This document shows, piece after piece, positions 29,101-49,480 of a DNA stretch of 64,000 bases; the stretch's first letter is position 1, and each line of letters opens with the position of its first letter. The DNA is taken from contig NZ_JAFBCK010000001.1 of NCBI RefSeq assembly GCF_016907695.1, positions 7,614,001 to 7,678,000 of the forward strand. Direction: 5' to 3'. This stretch comes from Actinokineospora baliensis. GTDB taxonomy: Bacteria; Actinomycetota; Actinomycetes; Mycobacteriales; Pseudonocardiaceae. The notes beneath the pieces were generated by a model. It did not search any database, was not told the DNA's origin, and worked only from the letters and a program-made list of their open reading frames with translations. The position numbers and the translations under genes were made by a program.

Positions 29101-30287
29101 TCGACACCGACGATGTCGACTCGCCGACCAGCGCCCCCTTCACCGTCATCCGCAACGGCGTCCACCACCACCCCAGGCTCACCCCCGCGCCCGCGGCCAG
29201 CTCGGTCGAACTGAAGCGGGACGGCACCTACCTGGTCACAGGCGGGCTGGGCGGCCTCGGATTGCGCACAGCCGAGGAGCTCGCCGGAGGCGGTGCGGGC
29301 ACGATCGTGCTCACCAGCCGCCGCGAGCCGACGAGCGCCCAGCGGGCGAAGATCGCCGACATCGCGGCCGACGTGCGGGTCCACTGCGCCGACATCAGCG
29401 ATCCGAACGCGGTGGAAGCCCTGATCGAGGCGCACGGGCCATTCCAGGGCATCGTGCACGCCGCTGGCGTGGTGGATGACGCGATCCTGGCGCAGCAGAG
29501 CGCCGAGCGGTTCCACGCTGTGCTGGCGCCGAAGGTCGACGGCGCGTGGCACCTGCACCAGAAGGCCACCGATCTGGACTTCTTCATCGCCTTCTCCTCC
29601 ATCTCGACGTTCCTCCCGACGTTCGCCTCCGGTGGGTATGCCGCCGCGAACGCGTTCCTCGACGGCCTCATGGCGCACCGCAGGGCCGCCGGGTTGCCCG
29701 GTGCCGCCATCCAGTGGGGACCGTGGTCGGACATCGGCATGGCTGCGGATGAAGTCCACGAACGGTCTGGATTGCTCGTCATCGACCCGGATCGGGGTGC
29801 CCGACTGGTACTGAGCGGCGAGTCGGTGGCGGTGGTCAACGCCGACTGGGCGGCCCTCAGCACGACGACGGGCTTGGCACCCGGCTTCTTCGGTGTCGAG
29901 CCTGTGCCGCAACAAGCGAGTCCGTCGCTGCGCGGGGAGATCGGTGCGGCCAAGGACAAGGTGGGCTACCTGGGTGAGCAGGTCGAGCTGATCCTGCGGG
30001 ACGTGCTGGGTGCGCGCACGCGGCTGAGCGGGCAGCAGGGGTTCTTCAGCATGGGCATGGATTCGCTGATGGCGGTGGAGTTCCACTCCCGGCTGACGAG
30101 GGCGCTGGAGCTGTCCATCCCGCCCACGGTCGTCTTCAAGCACTCGACCCTCGACGACCTCATCCCCTACTTGGCGGACGAACTCGAACTGAGTCCACAA
30201 GAGATGGCCGAGGAGGAGGACGTGTCCGCCGCCGATCTGGTGGCGCGGATCAGCCGGAGTTTCAGCACGCACGTGGACGAGGACTGA
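26166..30287 (+). CDS. Type I PKS module 2: KS-AT-KR-ACP
   Basis: A 1373-residue single module. A helical N-terminal docking segment (NYDALLRKALARIEHLESEL) precedes the KS (~36-460; Cys203 in TACSSS, ETHGTGT, KSNLGH). The AT (~530-830) has GHSVGE and HAFHSPLM, so malonyl-CoA is predicted. The KR (~1019-1190) has GGLGGLG, a VDD motif of the B-type region, and GGYAAANAF with the catalytic Tyr and Asn. The ACP has Ser1300 in GMDSL. No DH or ER is present, so the beta-carbon should stay a hydroxyl, a candidate site for carbamoylation. ATG 26166 overlaps the previous stop (ATGA), keeping the two proteins at matched levels. The C-terminal ~40 residues are acidic and probably dock to the next protein. 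Confidence 0.93.
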   Translation: MNSPNYDALLRKALARIEHLESELQAAKVTAPEPVAVVGIGCRFPGAEGPAEFWRLLVEGRDAITEVPPDRWDINAYYDPDPDKPGRMSTRYGGFVPNPAGFDTAAFGISAREAASIDPQQRMLLEVTWRAFEHAGMPVKDLPERTGVYVGISNVDYREAMVLHGEDNIDGYFSSGSTTSTASGRLSYFLGLTGPSLSIDTACSSSAVALHLAVRDLRAGTCDVAVAGGVNQILTPHETISLSKARMMAPDGRCKPFSAAANGYVRAEGCGMVVLKRLSDAERDGDNILAVVLGSATNQDGRRSGLTVPHGPSQQAVIREALRDAGVSPIEVGYIETHGTGTALGDPIEAGALGAVFGERERPLVLGAVKSNLGHLESAAGIAGVIKAVLSVQHGLVPPNLHFDEPSEFVDWSLPLRVPTAAEEWPQGRRVAGVSSFGFSGSNCHIVLAGGETAPMPANTNRSAAVVTVSAASESALRAAQRQLAEHATIGSAYTANTARSHFEHRAAVVVTSDGEVTIKTGRAGQTPPKVAFVFTGQGAQHPRMGGWLMRGSTVFGDIIRECDEVVRPLLGRGLTELLDGEVSEEELARTEYAQPALFAYEYALARMWSSWGVRPTALLGHSVGELVAACVAGMFSLEDALRLVVARGRLMQALPEGGRMVSLRGTREVIEAAIAEYPLVSVAAVNGPQEIVISGDGVQVGGAVERLAEHGVTGRDLRVSHAFHSPLMRPIVDEFTEVLRGITFSAPKVPLVSNVTGQPITSTGPDYWVRHALEPVLFADGVRALADNHVFLEIGPQPVLSALGHGLLPERAWLPSARRTREWEEPATALAELYVRGHPIDWAAYHESPQQRIDLPGYPFQRERHWFAPESTSDNQWLHRVTWEQANPQPPVDTVDNVRFEPEPATGDPATHAHRLATDLLAMVQDIVARSEPPRLHVVTRHAHALSPQETTDPSHTAVWGLLHTIAAEYPELHLTAVDTDDVDSPTSAPFTVIRNGVHHHPRLTPAPAASSVELKRDGTYLVTGGLGGLGLRTAEELAGGGAGTIVLTSRREPTSAQRAKIADIAADVRVHCADISDPNAVEALIEAHGPFQGIVHAAGVVDDAILAQQSAERFHAVLAPKVDGAWHLHQKATDLDFFIAFSSISTFLPTFASGGYAAANAFLDGLMAHRRAAGLPGAAIQWGPWSDIGMAADEVHERSGLLVIDPDRGARLVLSGESVAVVNADWAALSTTTGLAPGFFGVEPVPQQASPSLRGEIGAAKDKVGYLGEQVELILRDVLGARTRLSGQQGFFSMGMDSLMAVEFHSRLTRALELSIPPTVVFKHSTLDDLIPYLADELELSPQEMAEEEDVSAADLVARISRSFSTHVDED

Positions 30288-30302
30288 GGGAGGAACGCCG
30301 AG

Positions 30303-41650
<11,348 letters not shown>

Positions 41651-41654
<4 letters not shown>

Positions 41655-42676
41655 GCCAAGCCGTGGACAACCACACCGCGTTCACCCGGGTCCCGGTGAT
41701 CGACATCGGCGCGCTGGTCACCCCCGACCCCGACCCGGCCGCGCTGCGCCGGGTGGTGGACGAGATCGGGGCCGCCTGCCGCGACATCGGGTTCTTCTAC
41801 GTCGCCGACCACGGCGTCGACGCCGCCGACAGCGCCGAGATGTTCGCCGCGGCCAAGGCGTTCTTCGACCTCCCGCTGGCCGCGAAGATGAAGATCCGCC
41901 TCGGCGGCACGACCGACCAGTTCCGCGGCTTCGTGCCGCTGGGCGGCGAGGTCACCGCAGGCAAGACCGACTGGCACGAATGCCTTGACCTGCAACCGAA
42001 GTGGGGCCGCGACGCCACCAGCGCCGCCACTGTGCGGGCGGTGCGCGACCAGCACCCGCTCGACGACCCCGAGCAGTGGCCCGCCGAGCTGCCGTGGTTC
42101 CGGACGGTGATGATGCGCTCCTGGGACCAGATGTGGGCGTTGAGCGCGCGCATCGCCGCCGGGATGGCGCTGAGCCTCGGCCTCGACGAGCACTTCTTCG
42201 CCCGGTTCGAGGGCGCCGAGCTCAGCGACCTGCGGATGGTGCACTACCCGCCGTTCAGCCAGGAGGCGCACCCGCACGCACCCGACGGGTTCACCATCGA
42301 CCAGACCGAACTGGGCTTCGGCGCGCACGTGGACTACGGGTTCCTCGCCGTGTTGCAACAGGACGGTGTCGGCGGGCTGGAGGTCCGCAACGCGCGCGGC
42401 GAGTGGATCGCGGCACCGCACATCCCCGGCACGTTCCTGGTCAACATCGGGTTGATGATGCAGCGCTGGACCAACGACCGCTACCAGGCGACCTGGCACC
42501 GGGTGCAGATCCCGGGTACCAGCGACCGCTACTCCATCCCGTTCTTCTTCGAACCGCGCTTCGACGCCGTGGTCGCCCCCCTGCCGCAGTGCGTCGACGC
42601 GGACAACCCCCCGCGCTACGAACCCTGCGAGTTCGGCCCTTATGTGGTCAACCTCTTCGCAAAGGCCTACGACTAA
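41651..42676 (+). CDS. 2-oxoglutarate/Fe(II)-dependent oxygenase (IPNS-like)
   Basis: A 341-residue non-haem iron oxygenase. The N-terminal half is the DIOX_N region (VPVIDIGAL, FFYVADHG), and the C-terminal half is the jelly-roll core. The iron triad is H226-x-D228 (GAHVDYG) and H283 (TWHRV), and the 2OG-binding R-x-S is R293/S295 (DRYSIPFFF). It most likely hydroxylates the chain or the finished product; desaturation or ring formation are other known outcomes in the family. The ATG overlaps the PKS stop (ATGA), so it belongs to the same operon. A hydroxylation that separates congeners is a fair guess, without direct support. Confidence 0.92.
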
Positions 42677-42704
42677 CCGATCCCACACCGAAAGCAGGCG
42701 CCGC

Positions 42705-43847
42705 ATGCAGCAAGTGTCCGAAGTGGTCAACTCGTGGAACGAGTGGGACCCGCTGGAGGAGATCGTGGTCGGGTCGGCCGACGGGGCGAACTTCGAGCCG
42801 AGCGAGCCGGGCAACCGGCCGCAGATCCGCAACGCCGCGCCCGGCACGCCGTTCCCGACCGGGCCCAAGTCGGCCGAGGCCGTCGACCGCGCCAACGAGG
42901 AGCTGGCCGGGCTGGTGTCGCTGCTGGAGTCCGAGGGCGTGCGGGTGCGCAGGCCCTCGCCGCACGACTTCGCCCAGCCGGTGCGCACCCCCGACTTCAC
43001 CTCGGCCAACCAGTACTGCGCGGTGTGCCCGCGGGACGTGATGATCACCATCGGCAACGAGATCATCGAGGCGCCGATGTCGCGGCGGGCCCGCTACTTC
43101 GAGTACCAGCCCTACCGGGACCTGGTGTACGAGTACTGGAACGCCGACCCGGCGGTGGTGTGGACGACCGCGCCGAAGCCGTCGATGGCCGACCGGATGT
43201 ACCGCGAGGAGTTCTGGGACGTCCCGCTGGCCGAACGGCACGCGCGCATGCACTCCTTCGAGTTCTGCATCACCCAGGACGAGGTCGTCTTCGACGCGGC
43301 GGACATGAGCCGCTTCGGCCGCGACATCGTGGTGCAGGAGTCGATGACCACCAACCGGGCTGGCATCGCCTGGCTCAAGCGGCACCTGGAGCCCAAGGGG
43401 TTCCGGATCCGGCCGGTGCACTTCCCGCTGGACTTCTTCCCCTCGCACATCGACTGCACGTTCGTGCCGCTGCGGCCGGGCCTGGTGCTGACCAACCCGG
43501 ACCGACCGCTGCGCGAGGGCGAGGAGAAGCTGTTCCTGGCCAACGACTGGGAGCTGGTCGAGGCGCCGGAACCGACCACCGGCAACGACGACATGCCCGA
43601 GTTCTGCCAGTCGTCGAAGTGGCTGTCGATGAACGTGCTCAGCATCGGCCCCGGCAAGGTCATCTGCGAGCAGCAGGAGAAGCCGCTGCAGGAACTGCTG
43701 TACACACTGGACTTCGAGGTGTTCCCGGTCCCGTTCCGCAACGTGTTCGAGTACGGCGGGTCGCTGCACTGCGCCACCTGGGACGTGCGCCGCACCGGGG
43801 CCGGGGAGGACTACTTCCCGCACTCCGACTACCAGCCGCTGGTCTGA
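42705..43847 (+). CDS. Glycine amidinotransferase (AGAT-like), guanidinoacetate supply
   Basis: A 380-residue arginine:glycine amidinotransferase homologue. The catalytic triad is visible: Asp200 (AADMSRFGRD), His248 (PSHIDCTF) and the nucleophile Cys356 (GGSLHCATWDVRR), matching Asp254, His303 and Cys407 of human AGAT. It moves the amidino group of arginine to an amine. Glycine is the likely acceptor, giving guanidinoacetate, since CyrA does this for the similar cylindrospermopsin starter. The ATG has a weak AAAGCAGG upstream and lies 28 bp after the oxygenase. Together with the loading A domain it explains a guanidino-capped chain. Confidence 0.93.
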   Translation: MQQVSEVVNSWNEWDPLEEIVVGSADGANFEPSEPGNRPQIRNAAPGTPFPTGPKSAEAVDRANEELAGLVSLLESEGVRVRRPSPHDFAQPVRTPDFTSANQYCAVCPRDVMITIGNEIIEAPMSRRARYFEYQPYRDLVYEYWNADPAVVWTTAPKPSMADRMYREEFWDVPLAERHARMHSFEFCITQDEVVFDAADMSRFGRDIVVQESMTTNRAGIAWLKRHLEPKGFRIRPVHFPLDFFPSHIDCTFVPLRPGLVLTNPDRPLREGEEKLFLANDWELVEAPEPTTGNDDMPEFCQSSKWLSMNVLSIGPGKVICEQQEKPLQELLYTLDFEVFPVPFRNVFEYGGSLHCATWDVRRTGAGEDYFPHSDYQPLV

Positions 43848-43862
43848 GGGGAAGGGATCGCC

Positions 43863-45572
43863 ATGTACATCCTCGGGGTCAACTCGGTCTACCACGAGTC
43901 GTCGGCCTGCCTGGTCCGCGACGGGGTCGTGCTCGCCGCGGCCGAGGAGGAGCGGTTCAACCGGGTCAAGCACGGCAAGGAGGCCCGCTCGGACAACCCG
44001 GACGAGCTGCCGCGCGAGGCCATCGACTTCTGCCTGGCCACAGCGGGCATCACGCTCGCCGAGGTCGACCACGTCACGGTCGCGGCGGACCCGGACGTCA
44101 TCGCCGAGGTGCTACGGCTCGGGCTGCCGTCGCCGTGGGCCGACCGGGCGGACCAGAAGCGGTTCCTGGGCAAGCTGCCCGACATCCCGCGCCGGTTCGG
44201 CGAACTCGGCTTCACCGGCGAGTTCCACTGGGTGGCCCACCACACCGCGCACGCGGCGTCGGCCTATTTCGCCTCGTCCTTCGACGACGCCGCCGTCCTG
44301 GTGGTCGACGCCCTGGGCGACGACGCGTTCTCCACCCGCTTCTACCGCGCGCGGGGCACCACGCTCGACCACGTCCAGAGCGTCCGGTACCCGGCGTCCA
44401 TCGGTTACCTGTGGGAGCTGGTGTCCGTCTACTTGGGATTCGGCGTGTACGACGCGGCGAAGGTGATGGGCCTGGCCGCCTACGGAGACCCGACCCGCTT
44501 CGCCGCCGCTTTCGACCGCCTGGCCTGGACCACCCAGGACGGCGGCTTCGACATGGCCCACGACCTCCTGCGCTTCGCCGACATCCTCTACTACCCGCCG
44601 TCGGCGAACACCGGCGGACTGGTCGAGCTCCTCGGCGTCGAACCCCGCTCGCGCGGCGCGTCCCTCGACCAGGTGCACCAGGACGTCGCCGCTGCGTTGC
44701 AGGAGAAGACGAACGAGTTGGTGCTGCACATGACCAACCACCTGCACCAGCTCACCGGCTCGTCGCGCCTGTGCCTGGCGGGCGGCGTCGCGCTCAATTG
44801 CGTGGCGAACCAGATCGCGTTCGAGCGGTCCCCGTTCACCGAACTCTACGTGCAGCCCGCGGCCCACGACGGCGGCCTTTCGGTCGGCGCGGCATTGCAC
44901 GTGTGGAACCACGTGCTGGGGCAGTCGCGGTCGCCGGAAATGCCGCACGCCTATTGGGGGCCGTCGTTCTCGGATTCGGCGATCGCGGACGAGCTTTCGC
45001 GCCACCCCGACCTCGTGGTGTCCCAGCCGGAGCACTTCGAGGCCGAGGTCGCGCGGTTGGTGGCCGGTGGCAAGGTCATCGGCCTGTTCCAGGGTGCGAT
45101 GGAACTGGGTCCGCGCGCGCTGGGCAACCGCAGCATCATCGGGGACCCCCGCGAACGGGCGATGCGGGAGGTGCTCAACCACAAGGTGAAGCACCGGGAG
45201 TACTTCCGGCCGCTGGCGCCCAGCGTGCTCGCCGAGGCGGTGGACGAGTGGTTCGAGGTCGCCAAACCCACCAGCGCGGGCGACTACATGCTGATGGCCT
45301 ACCCGGCGCGACCGGACAAGTACGCGCGGATGGGCGCGGTGCTGCACGTGGACAACACCTGCCGGATCCAGGCCGTGCACCGGGAGACCAACCCGCGGTT
45401 CCACCGGATCATCACCGAGTTCGCGGCGCTGACCGGGGTGCCGATGGTGTTGAACACCTCGTTCAACGACCAGGAACCGATCATCTGCACCCCGGGTGAC
45501 GCGCTGGCCACCTTCCGCAAGACCGAGATCGACTTCCTGGCGATCGGCCCGTTCCTGGTGCGCAAGGGCTAG
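43863..45572 (+). CDS. NodU/TobZ-family carbamoyltransferase
   Basis: A 569-residue carbamoyltransferase. The N-terminal ASKHA-like domain begins ILGVNSVYHESSACLV with HHTAHAASAY metal-binding histidines and a phosphate-loop region (LVVDALGDD). The C-terminal YrdC-like part carries ELGPRALGNRSI and the LNTSFN motif. The family makes carbamoyl-AMP from carbamoyl phosphate and ATP and transfers the group to a hydroxyl, or less often to nitrogen. Candidate acceptors are the module 2 hydroxyl or the cyclic guanidine; a carbamoylated cyclic guanidine is the hallmark of guadinomines. RBS AGGGGAAGGG lies just upstream of the ATG. It is the last gene of the main rightward operon. Confidence 0.93.
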   Translation: MYILGVNSVYHESSACLVRDGVVLAAAEEERFNRVKHGKEARSDNPDELPREAIDFCLATAGITLAEVDHVTVAADPDVIAEVLRLGLPSPWADRADQKRFLGKLPDIPRRFGELGFTGEFHWVAHHTAHAASAYFASSFDDAAVLVVDALGDDAFSTRFYRARGTTLDHVQSVRYPASIGYLWELVSVYLGFGVYDAAKVMGLAAYGDPTRFAAAFDRLAWTTQDGGFDMAHDLLRFADILYYPPSANTGGLVELLGVEPRSRGASLDQVHQDVAAALQEKTNELVLHMTNHLHQLTGSSRLCLAGGVALNCVANQIAFERSPFTELYVQPAAHDGGLSVGAALHVWNHVLGQSRSPEMPHAYWGPSFSDSAIADELSRHPDLVVSQPEHFEAEVARLVAGGKVIGLFQGAMELGPRALGNRSIIGDPRERAMREVLNHKVKHREYFRPLAPSVLAEAVDEWFEVAKPTSAGDYMLMAYPARPDKYARMGAVLHVDNTCRIQAVHRETNPRFHRIITEFAALTGVPMVLNTSFNDQEPIICTPGDALATFRKTEIDFLAIGPFLVRKG

Positions 45573-46321
45573 CCGTGCTGGTGCCTGCGGAAGCCGCCCT
45601 CGGAGTTGATCACTTGGCCGGTGACCCACGCCGCGTCCGGCCCGGCCAGCCAGGTGATCAGCCTGGCCGGGTCCTGCGGCCGCCCCCAGCGCCCGGCCGG
45701 GAAGCGCGCCAGCAGGTCGGCGCGCTGCTCGGGGCTGGGCCAGCCGGTGTCGACCGGGCCGGGGTTCACCGCGTTCACGGTGATACCCCGGTCCGCGAGG
45801 TGGTCGGCCAGCGTCGGGGTGATGCCCGCCAGGGCCGCCTTGCTGGTGGCGTACGCGATCTCGTCCGGCATCGGCCCCAGGGCCTGGCCGGAGGTCATCA
45901 GCACCACCCGACCGCCCGCGCGGCCGTCGTGCTGGGCGGCGAACGCCTGGACCAGCAGGAGGGTGGACCGGGTGTTGACCGCCCAGTGCGCGTCGAGGGT
46001 GTCCGCGTCGAGGGTGCCCAGCGGGCCGTCGGCACCGTTGAGCGCGTGGTTGCACACCAGGATGTCGACGTGTCCAGGGGCGGCGGCGACCAGGCGCTCC
46101 GGGGCGCCGGGTGCGGTGAGGTCGAGGCCGAGGTGGGCGGCGGACAGCTCGGCCGCGAGCACCTCCGGGCCATCCGGGTCGGGGCTCCACGGCCGGTCCG
46201 CGGCGGCGTGGTGGTGCAGGAACAGGTCCGCGCCCGCCCCGGCGAGACCGCTGGCGATCGCGTACCCGATGCCCGCCCGTCTGCTGACCCCGGTGACCAG
46301 GGCGAGTTTCCCGTTCAGCAC
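45569..46321 (-). CDS. Short-chain dehydrogenase/reductase
   Basis: A 250-residue classical SDR. Cofactor motif TGVSRRAGIG is near the N-terminus, CNHAL replaces the usual NNAG, and the active site is Ser in MTSGQ with YATSK. The GTG start at 46321 begins exactly at the Rossmann strand. It converges on the carbamoyltransferase with a 4-bp overlap. It could reduce a carbonyl in the biosynthetic pathway or be unrelated; TGxxxRxGIG-type members occur in antibiotic clusters and in resistance loci. The substrate is unknown. Confidence 0.85.
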   Translation of the reverse strand: MLNGKLALVTGVSRRAGIGYAIASGLAGAGADLFLHHHAAADRPWSPDPDGPEVLAAELSAAHLGLDLTAPGAPERLVAAAPGHVDILVCNHALNGADGPLGTLDADTLDAHWAVNTRSTLLLVQAFAAQHDGRAGGRVVLMTSGQALGPMPDEIAYATSKAALAGITPTLADHLADRGITVNAVNPGPVDTGWPSPEQRADLLARFPAGRWGRPQDPARLITWLAGPDAAWVTGQVINSEGGFRRHQHG

Positions 46322-46351
46322 CCGGCCTGTCTACCAGGTCGCGCGCCGGGG

Positions 46352-46672
46352 TCAGGACGAGCGGGCGGCCCTGCCCCTGGGGTCGAACATCACCGGCACC
46401 ACGTCGGCGTAGGGCTGGTCGTCGAGCTCGACGCGGGCCGGGGGGACGCCGACGAGGGTCAGCGCCCAGAAGTGGTCGACGTCGACGTTCTCGTTGCAGG
46501 CGTTGCAGGAGACGCGCACGACGCCCTCCTGCTCGCTGGCCTGCGCGCGGTAGCCGACCCGCGCCAGCGAGTGGGTGCCGACCTTGCAGGTGGCGGGCAG
46601 GATGGCCACCCGCTCACCGATGTTGCTCACGCGGTAGCGGACGGCCATGTCTGGGGGGCGGTTGTCGTACAT
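46352..46672 (-). CDS. Small hypothetical protein
   Basis: A 106-residue protein I do not recognise. It has a central CNACNE, a single CxxC that might bind metal, and is otherwise mixed polar. ATG 46672 has AGGG eight bases upstream; GTG 46681 is an alternative. A much longer frame continues upstream on this strand to 49402, but it lies opposite the ABC transporter genes and is not credible. It is 30 bp upstream of the SDR in the same direction, so the two may be co-transcribed. Confidence 0.55.
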   Translation of the reverse strand: MYDNRPPDMAVRYRVSNIGERVAILPATCKVGTHSLARVGYRAQASEQEGVVRVSCNACNENVDVDHFWALTLVGVPPARVELDDQPYADVVPVMFDPRGRAARSS

Positions 46673-46891
46673 GGCCGACACCCTAACCCGACCGTCGAAC
46701 AGATGTTCGTCCACGGTGGACCAGATCACCCGCACGGGTGGCCCTTGAGTCCACAGAGGACAGACATGGCAAGGCAGACCCCGGCGGCGTACGACGTCCG
46801 GGAACAGTGGGTGACTATCCGACCCTCGCCCGGGTGAGTCGGTCGCTGGTAGTGTCGGGACGGTCACCGCAAACCGATGGGGATGGTGTTC

Positions 46892-47830
46892 GTGGGAACG
46901 CAGGTCCGGCCACCGATCATCTCCGGGAGCGGACTGGTGAAGCGCTTCGCCGATTTCGAGGCGGTCCGCGGAATTGATTTCCAGGTGCGCCCCGGAGAGG
47001 CTTTCGGCTTCCTCGGGCCCAATGGCGCAGGCAAGTCCTCGACCATGCGCATGGTGTCGTGCATGTCCCCGCGCACCGGCGGCGACCTGCGGGTGCTGGG
47101 CATGGACCCGGACACGCACGGCCCGGCGATCCGGGCCCGCATCGGTGTTGTGCCCCAACAGGACAACCTCGACCGCGAGCTCACCGTCCGGCAGAACCTG
47201 CACGTCTACGGCCGCTACTTCGGCCTCACCCGAGCGCAGGTGCGGGCCAAGGCGGTCGAGCTGATCGAGTTCGCCCGGCTCGCCGACCGCGCCGACGACG
47301 ACGTGGAACCGCTCTCCGGCGGGATGAAGCGCCGGTTGACCATCGCCCGCGCGCTGGTCAACGACCCGGAGGTGCTGCTGCTCGACGAGCCGACCACCGG
47401 CCTGGACCCGCAGGCGCGGCACCTGCTGTGGGAGAAGCTGTTCGCGCTCAAGCAGCGCGGCGTCACGCTGATCATCACGACGCACTACATGGACGAGGCC
47501 GAGCAGCTGTGCGACCGGCTGGTGGTCATGGACGGCGGCAAGATCGTCGCGGAGGGCTCGCCAGCCGAGCTGATCGCCAGGTACGCCACCCGCGAGGTGC
47601 TGGAACTGCGCTTCGCCCCCGGCGAGCAGCACGCGGCCGTGGACGCCGTGCGCGACCTGGCCGACCGCGTCGAGGTCCTGCCCGACCGCCTCCTGCTCTA
47701 CACCACCGACGGCGACGCGGCCACCACCCGCGCCCACGACCGCGGCGTGCGGCCCACCTCGACCCTGGTGCGCCGCTCCACCCTGGAGGACGTGTTCCTC
47801 CGGCTCACCGGCCGAACGCTGGTGGACTAG
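46892..47830 (+). CDS. ABC-2 exporter ATP-binding subunit (NodI/DrrA-like)
   Basis: An ATPase of about 312 residues: Walker A (GPNGAGKSS), Q-loop (VPQQDNLD), signature (LSGGMKRR), Walker B (VLLLDEPTTGLD) and H-loop (IITTHYMDEAEQL), then a C-terminal extension as in DrrA. GTG 46892 is chosen because GGGGATGG precedes it; ATG 46877 and 46883 are in frame but lack a ribosome site. It is followed without a gap by two permeases, giving a complete ABC-2 exporter. Drug or polysaccharide export is the usual role. Its position next to the biosynthetic cluster makes product export plausible. Confidence 0.92.
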   Translation: MGTQVRPPIISGSGLVKRFADFEAVRGIDFQVRPGEAFGFLGPNGAGKSSTMRMVSCMSPRTGGDLRVLGMDPDTHGPAIRARIGVVPQQDNLDRELTVRQNLHVYGRYFGLTRAQVRAKAVELIEFARLADRADDDVEPLSGGMKRRLTIARALVNDPEVLLLDEPTTGLDPQARHLLWEKLFALKQRGVTLIITTHYMDEAEQLCDRLVVMDGGKIVAEGSPAELIARYATREVLELRFAPGEQHAAVDAVRDLADRVEVLPDRLLLYTTDGDAATTRAHDRGVRPTSTLVRRSTLEDVFLRLTGRTLVD

Positions 47831-48655
47831 GTGACCACCACCGTCGACCGCCCCACCGCGGCGGCCACCGGCGTCGTCGTCCGGCCGTGGCGCGCGGTGT
47901 GGCTGCGCCTGGAAGGCCAGTGGACCTGGTACCGGCGGCACTGGACGGCGAGCCTGCTGTCCTCCGGCCTGCAACCGGTCCTGTTCCTCACCGCCATGGG
48001 GGTGGGGTTCGGCTCGCAGGTGCGCCCGGGCCCGCTCACCGGTGGCGCGCCGTACTTGGCTTACGTGGCACCGACGATCCTCGTGAGCGGCCTGATCACG
48101 ATCGCGGTCGCCGAGGCCGGGTTGCCGATCCTGTCCGGTTTCAAGTGGAAACAGGACTACTGGGCGGTCGCCTCGTCGCCGATCAGCCCGGGGCAGCTGT
48201 TCACCGCGGAACTCCTGTGGATCACCGCCCGGCTCGTCCTCGGCGCGGTGCTGTACCTGGCGGTCACCGCGCTGCTGGGCGGGTGGACGGGACCGGGAGC
48301 GCTGCTGGTGGCACCGATCGCGGTCCTGGCTGGCGCGGCCTGCGCCACCCCGATCATGGCCTTCGCCGCCACCACCAAGGGCGACGGCCACGTCTTCGCC
48401 GCCCTGAACCGCTTCGTCGTCATGCCGATGACCCTGTTCGCGGGCACCTTCTTCCCCCTCGACCGCCTCCCAGAAGCCGTGCGACCGCTCGCCTGGATCT
48501 CCCCGCTGTGGCACGGCAACGAGCTCGCCCGCGGTGCGGCGCTCGGCGGGCTCGGGGTGTGGCCCGCACTGGGACACCTGGCGGTGCTGATCGGACTGCT
48601 GGGCCTGGGAGTCGCCACGGGACGCCGCCGCTTCCAACGCAGGCTGGTGGTCTGA
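47831..48655 (+). CDS. ABC-2 exporter permease 1
   Basis: A 274-residue integral membrane protein with about six hydrophobic segments, including a conserved PMTLFAGTFFPLDRLPE-type region before the last helices, typical of ABC-2 permeases (NodJ/DrrB-like). GTG 47831 follows the ATPase stop directly. With the next gene it should form a heterodimeric channel driven by the upstream ATPase. Confidence 0.9.
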   Translation: MTTTVDRPTAAATGVVVRPWRAVWLRLEGQWTWYRRHWTASLLSSGLQPVLFLTAMGVGFGSQVRPGPLTGGAPYLAYVAPTILVSGLITIAVAEAGLPILSGFKWKQDYWAVASSPISPGQLFTAELLWITARLVLGAVLYLAVTALLGGWTGPGALLVAPIAVLAGAACATPIMAFAATTKGDGHVFAALNRFVVMPMTLFAGTFFPLDRLPEAVRPLAWISPLWHGNELARGAALGGLGVWPALGHLAVLIGLLGLGVATGRRRFQRRLVV

Positions 48656-49480
48656 GTGTCTGTTGTGGACAACCGGCGGCGGGTTGCCGTGTTGCAGCGG
48701 GTTCTGCCGTCGGGCAGCTACGTGGGGTTGGCCCGGCGGCTGGTGGAGCGGTCGGCGTTGTTGTACGCGCGGGCGTGGATGGTGTTGCTGTCGGGGATCT
48801 TCGAGCCGTTGTTCTACGTCCTGGCGTTCCAGATCGGGTTCGGGGCGCTGGTGCCGGTGGTGACCGGGCCGGGCGGGGTGCAGCTGAGCTACGTCGCTTT
48901 CGTGGCCCCCGCGCTGTTGGTCGCCTCCGCGATGAACGGCGCCGTGTCCGAGACGATGAGCATGTTCTACAAGCTGCGCTTCGACGGCCTCTACGACTCC
49001 GTGTTGGCCACGCCGCTGGGCACCTACGACGTCGCGCTGGGCGAGTTGTCCTGGACGGTGTTGCGCAGCGGCCTGTACGCGGTGGCGTTCTTCACCGTGA
49101 TGGCCGTGATGGGGCTGGTCACCACGCCGTGGGCGCTGCTGCTGGTGCCGGTCGCGTTGCTGGTGTCGATGGCGTTCGCCGCGATCGGCATGGTGTGCGC
49201 GACGGTGCTGCGGTCGTCGGCGCAGTTCGAGTACATCCACCTCCTCGTGGTGCCGATGTTCCTGTTCTCCGGCACCTTCTTCTCCGTCGAGGTCTACCCG
49301 CTGCCGCTGCGGGTCCTCGCCGAACTGTCCCCGCTCTACCACGGCGTGGAACTGGCCAGGGGGTTCTCCGTCGGCGTGCTGGGCCCGGCGGTGCTCGGCC
49401 ACGTGGCGGTGCTGCTCGCCCTGACCGCGGCAGGCCTCTACGGCACGTCGCGGCGCATCGGCAAGCTCCTGCTCACCTAG
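48656..49480 (+). CDS. ABC-2 exporter permease 2
   Basis: A 274-residue ABC-2 permease, paralogous to the preceding one. It shows FEPLFYVLAFQIGFG, FVAPALLVASAMNGAV and the LFSGTFFSVEVYPLP motif shared with NodJ. GTG 48656 abuts the previous stop. Its 3' end overlaps by 8 bp a doubtful leftward repeat-rich frame. Confidence 0.9.
   Translation: MSVVDNRRRVAVLQRVLPSGSYVGLARRLVERSALLYARAWMVLLSGIFEPLFYVLAFQIGFGALVPVVTGPGGVQLSYVAFVAPALLVASAMNGAVSETMSMFYKLRFDGLYDSVLATPLGTYDVALGELSWTVLRSGLYAVAFFTVMAVMGLVTTPWALLLVPVALLVSMAFAAIGMVCATVLRSSAQFEYIHLLVVPMFLFSGTFFSVEVYPLPLRVLAELSPLYHGVELARGFSVGVLGPAVLGHVAVLLALTAAGLYGTSRRIGKLLLT

Noticed and set aside
46673..49402. Very long leftward open frame upstream of the small protein at 46352-46672
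   Set aside because: It lies exactly opposite three clear ABC transporter genes, has His/Arg/Gly/Gln-rich low-complexity translation and no domains; it is a mirror of high G+C codon bias.
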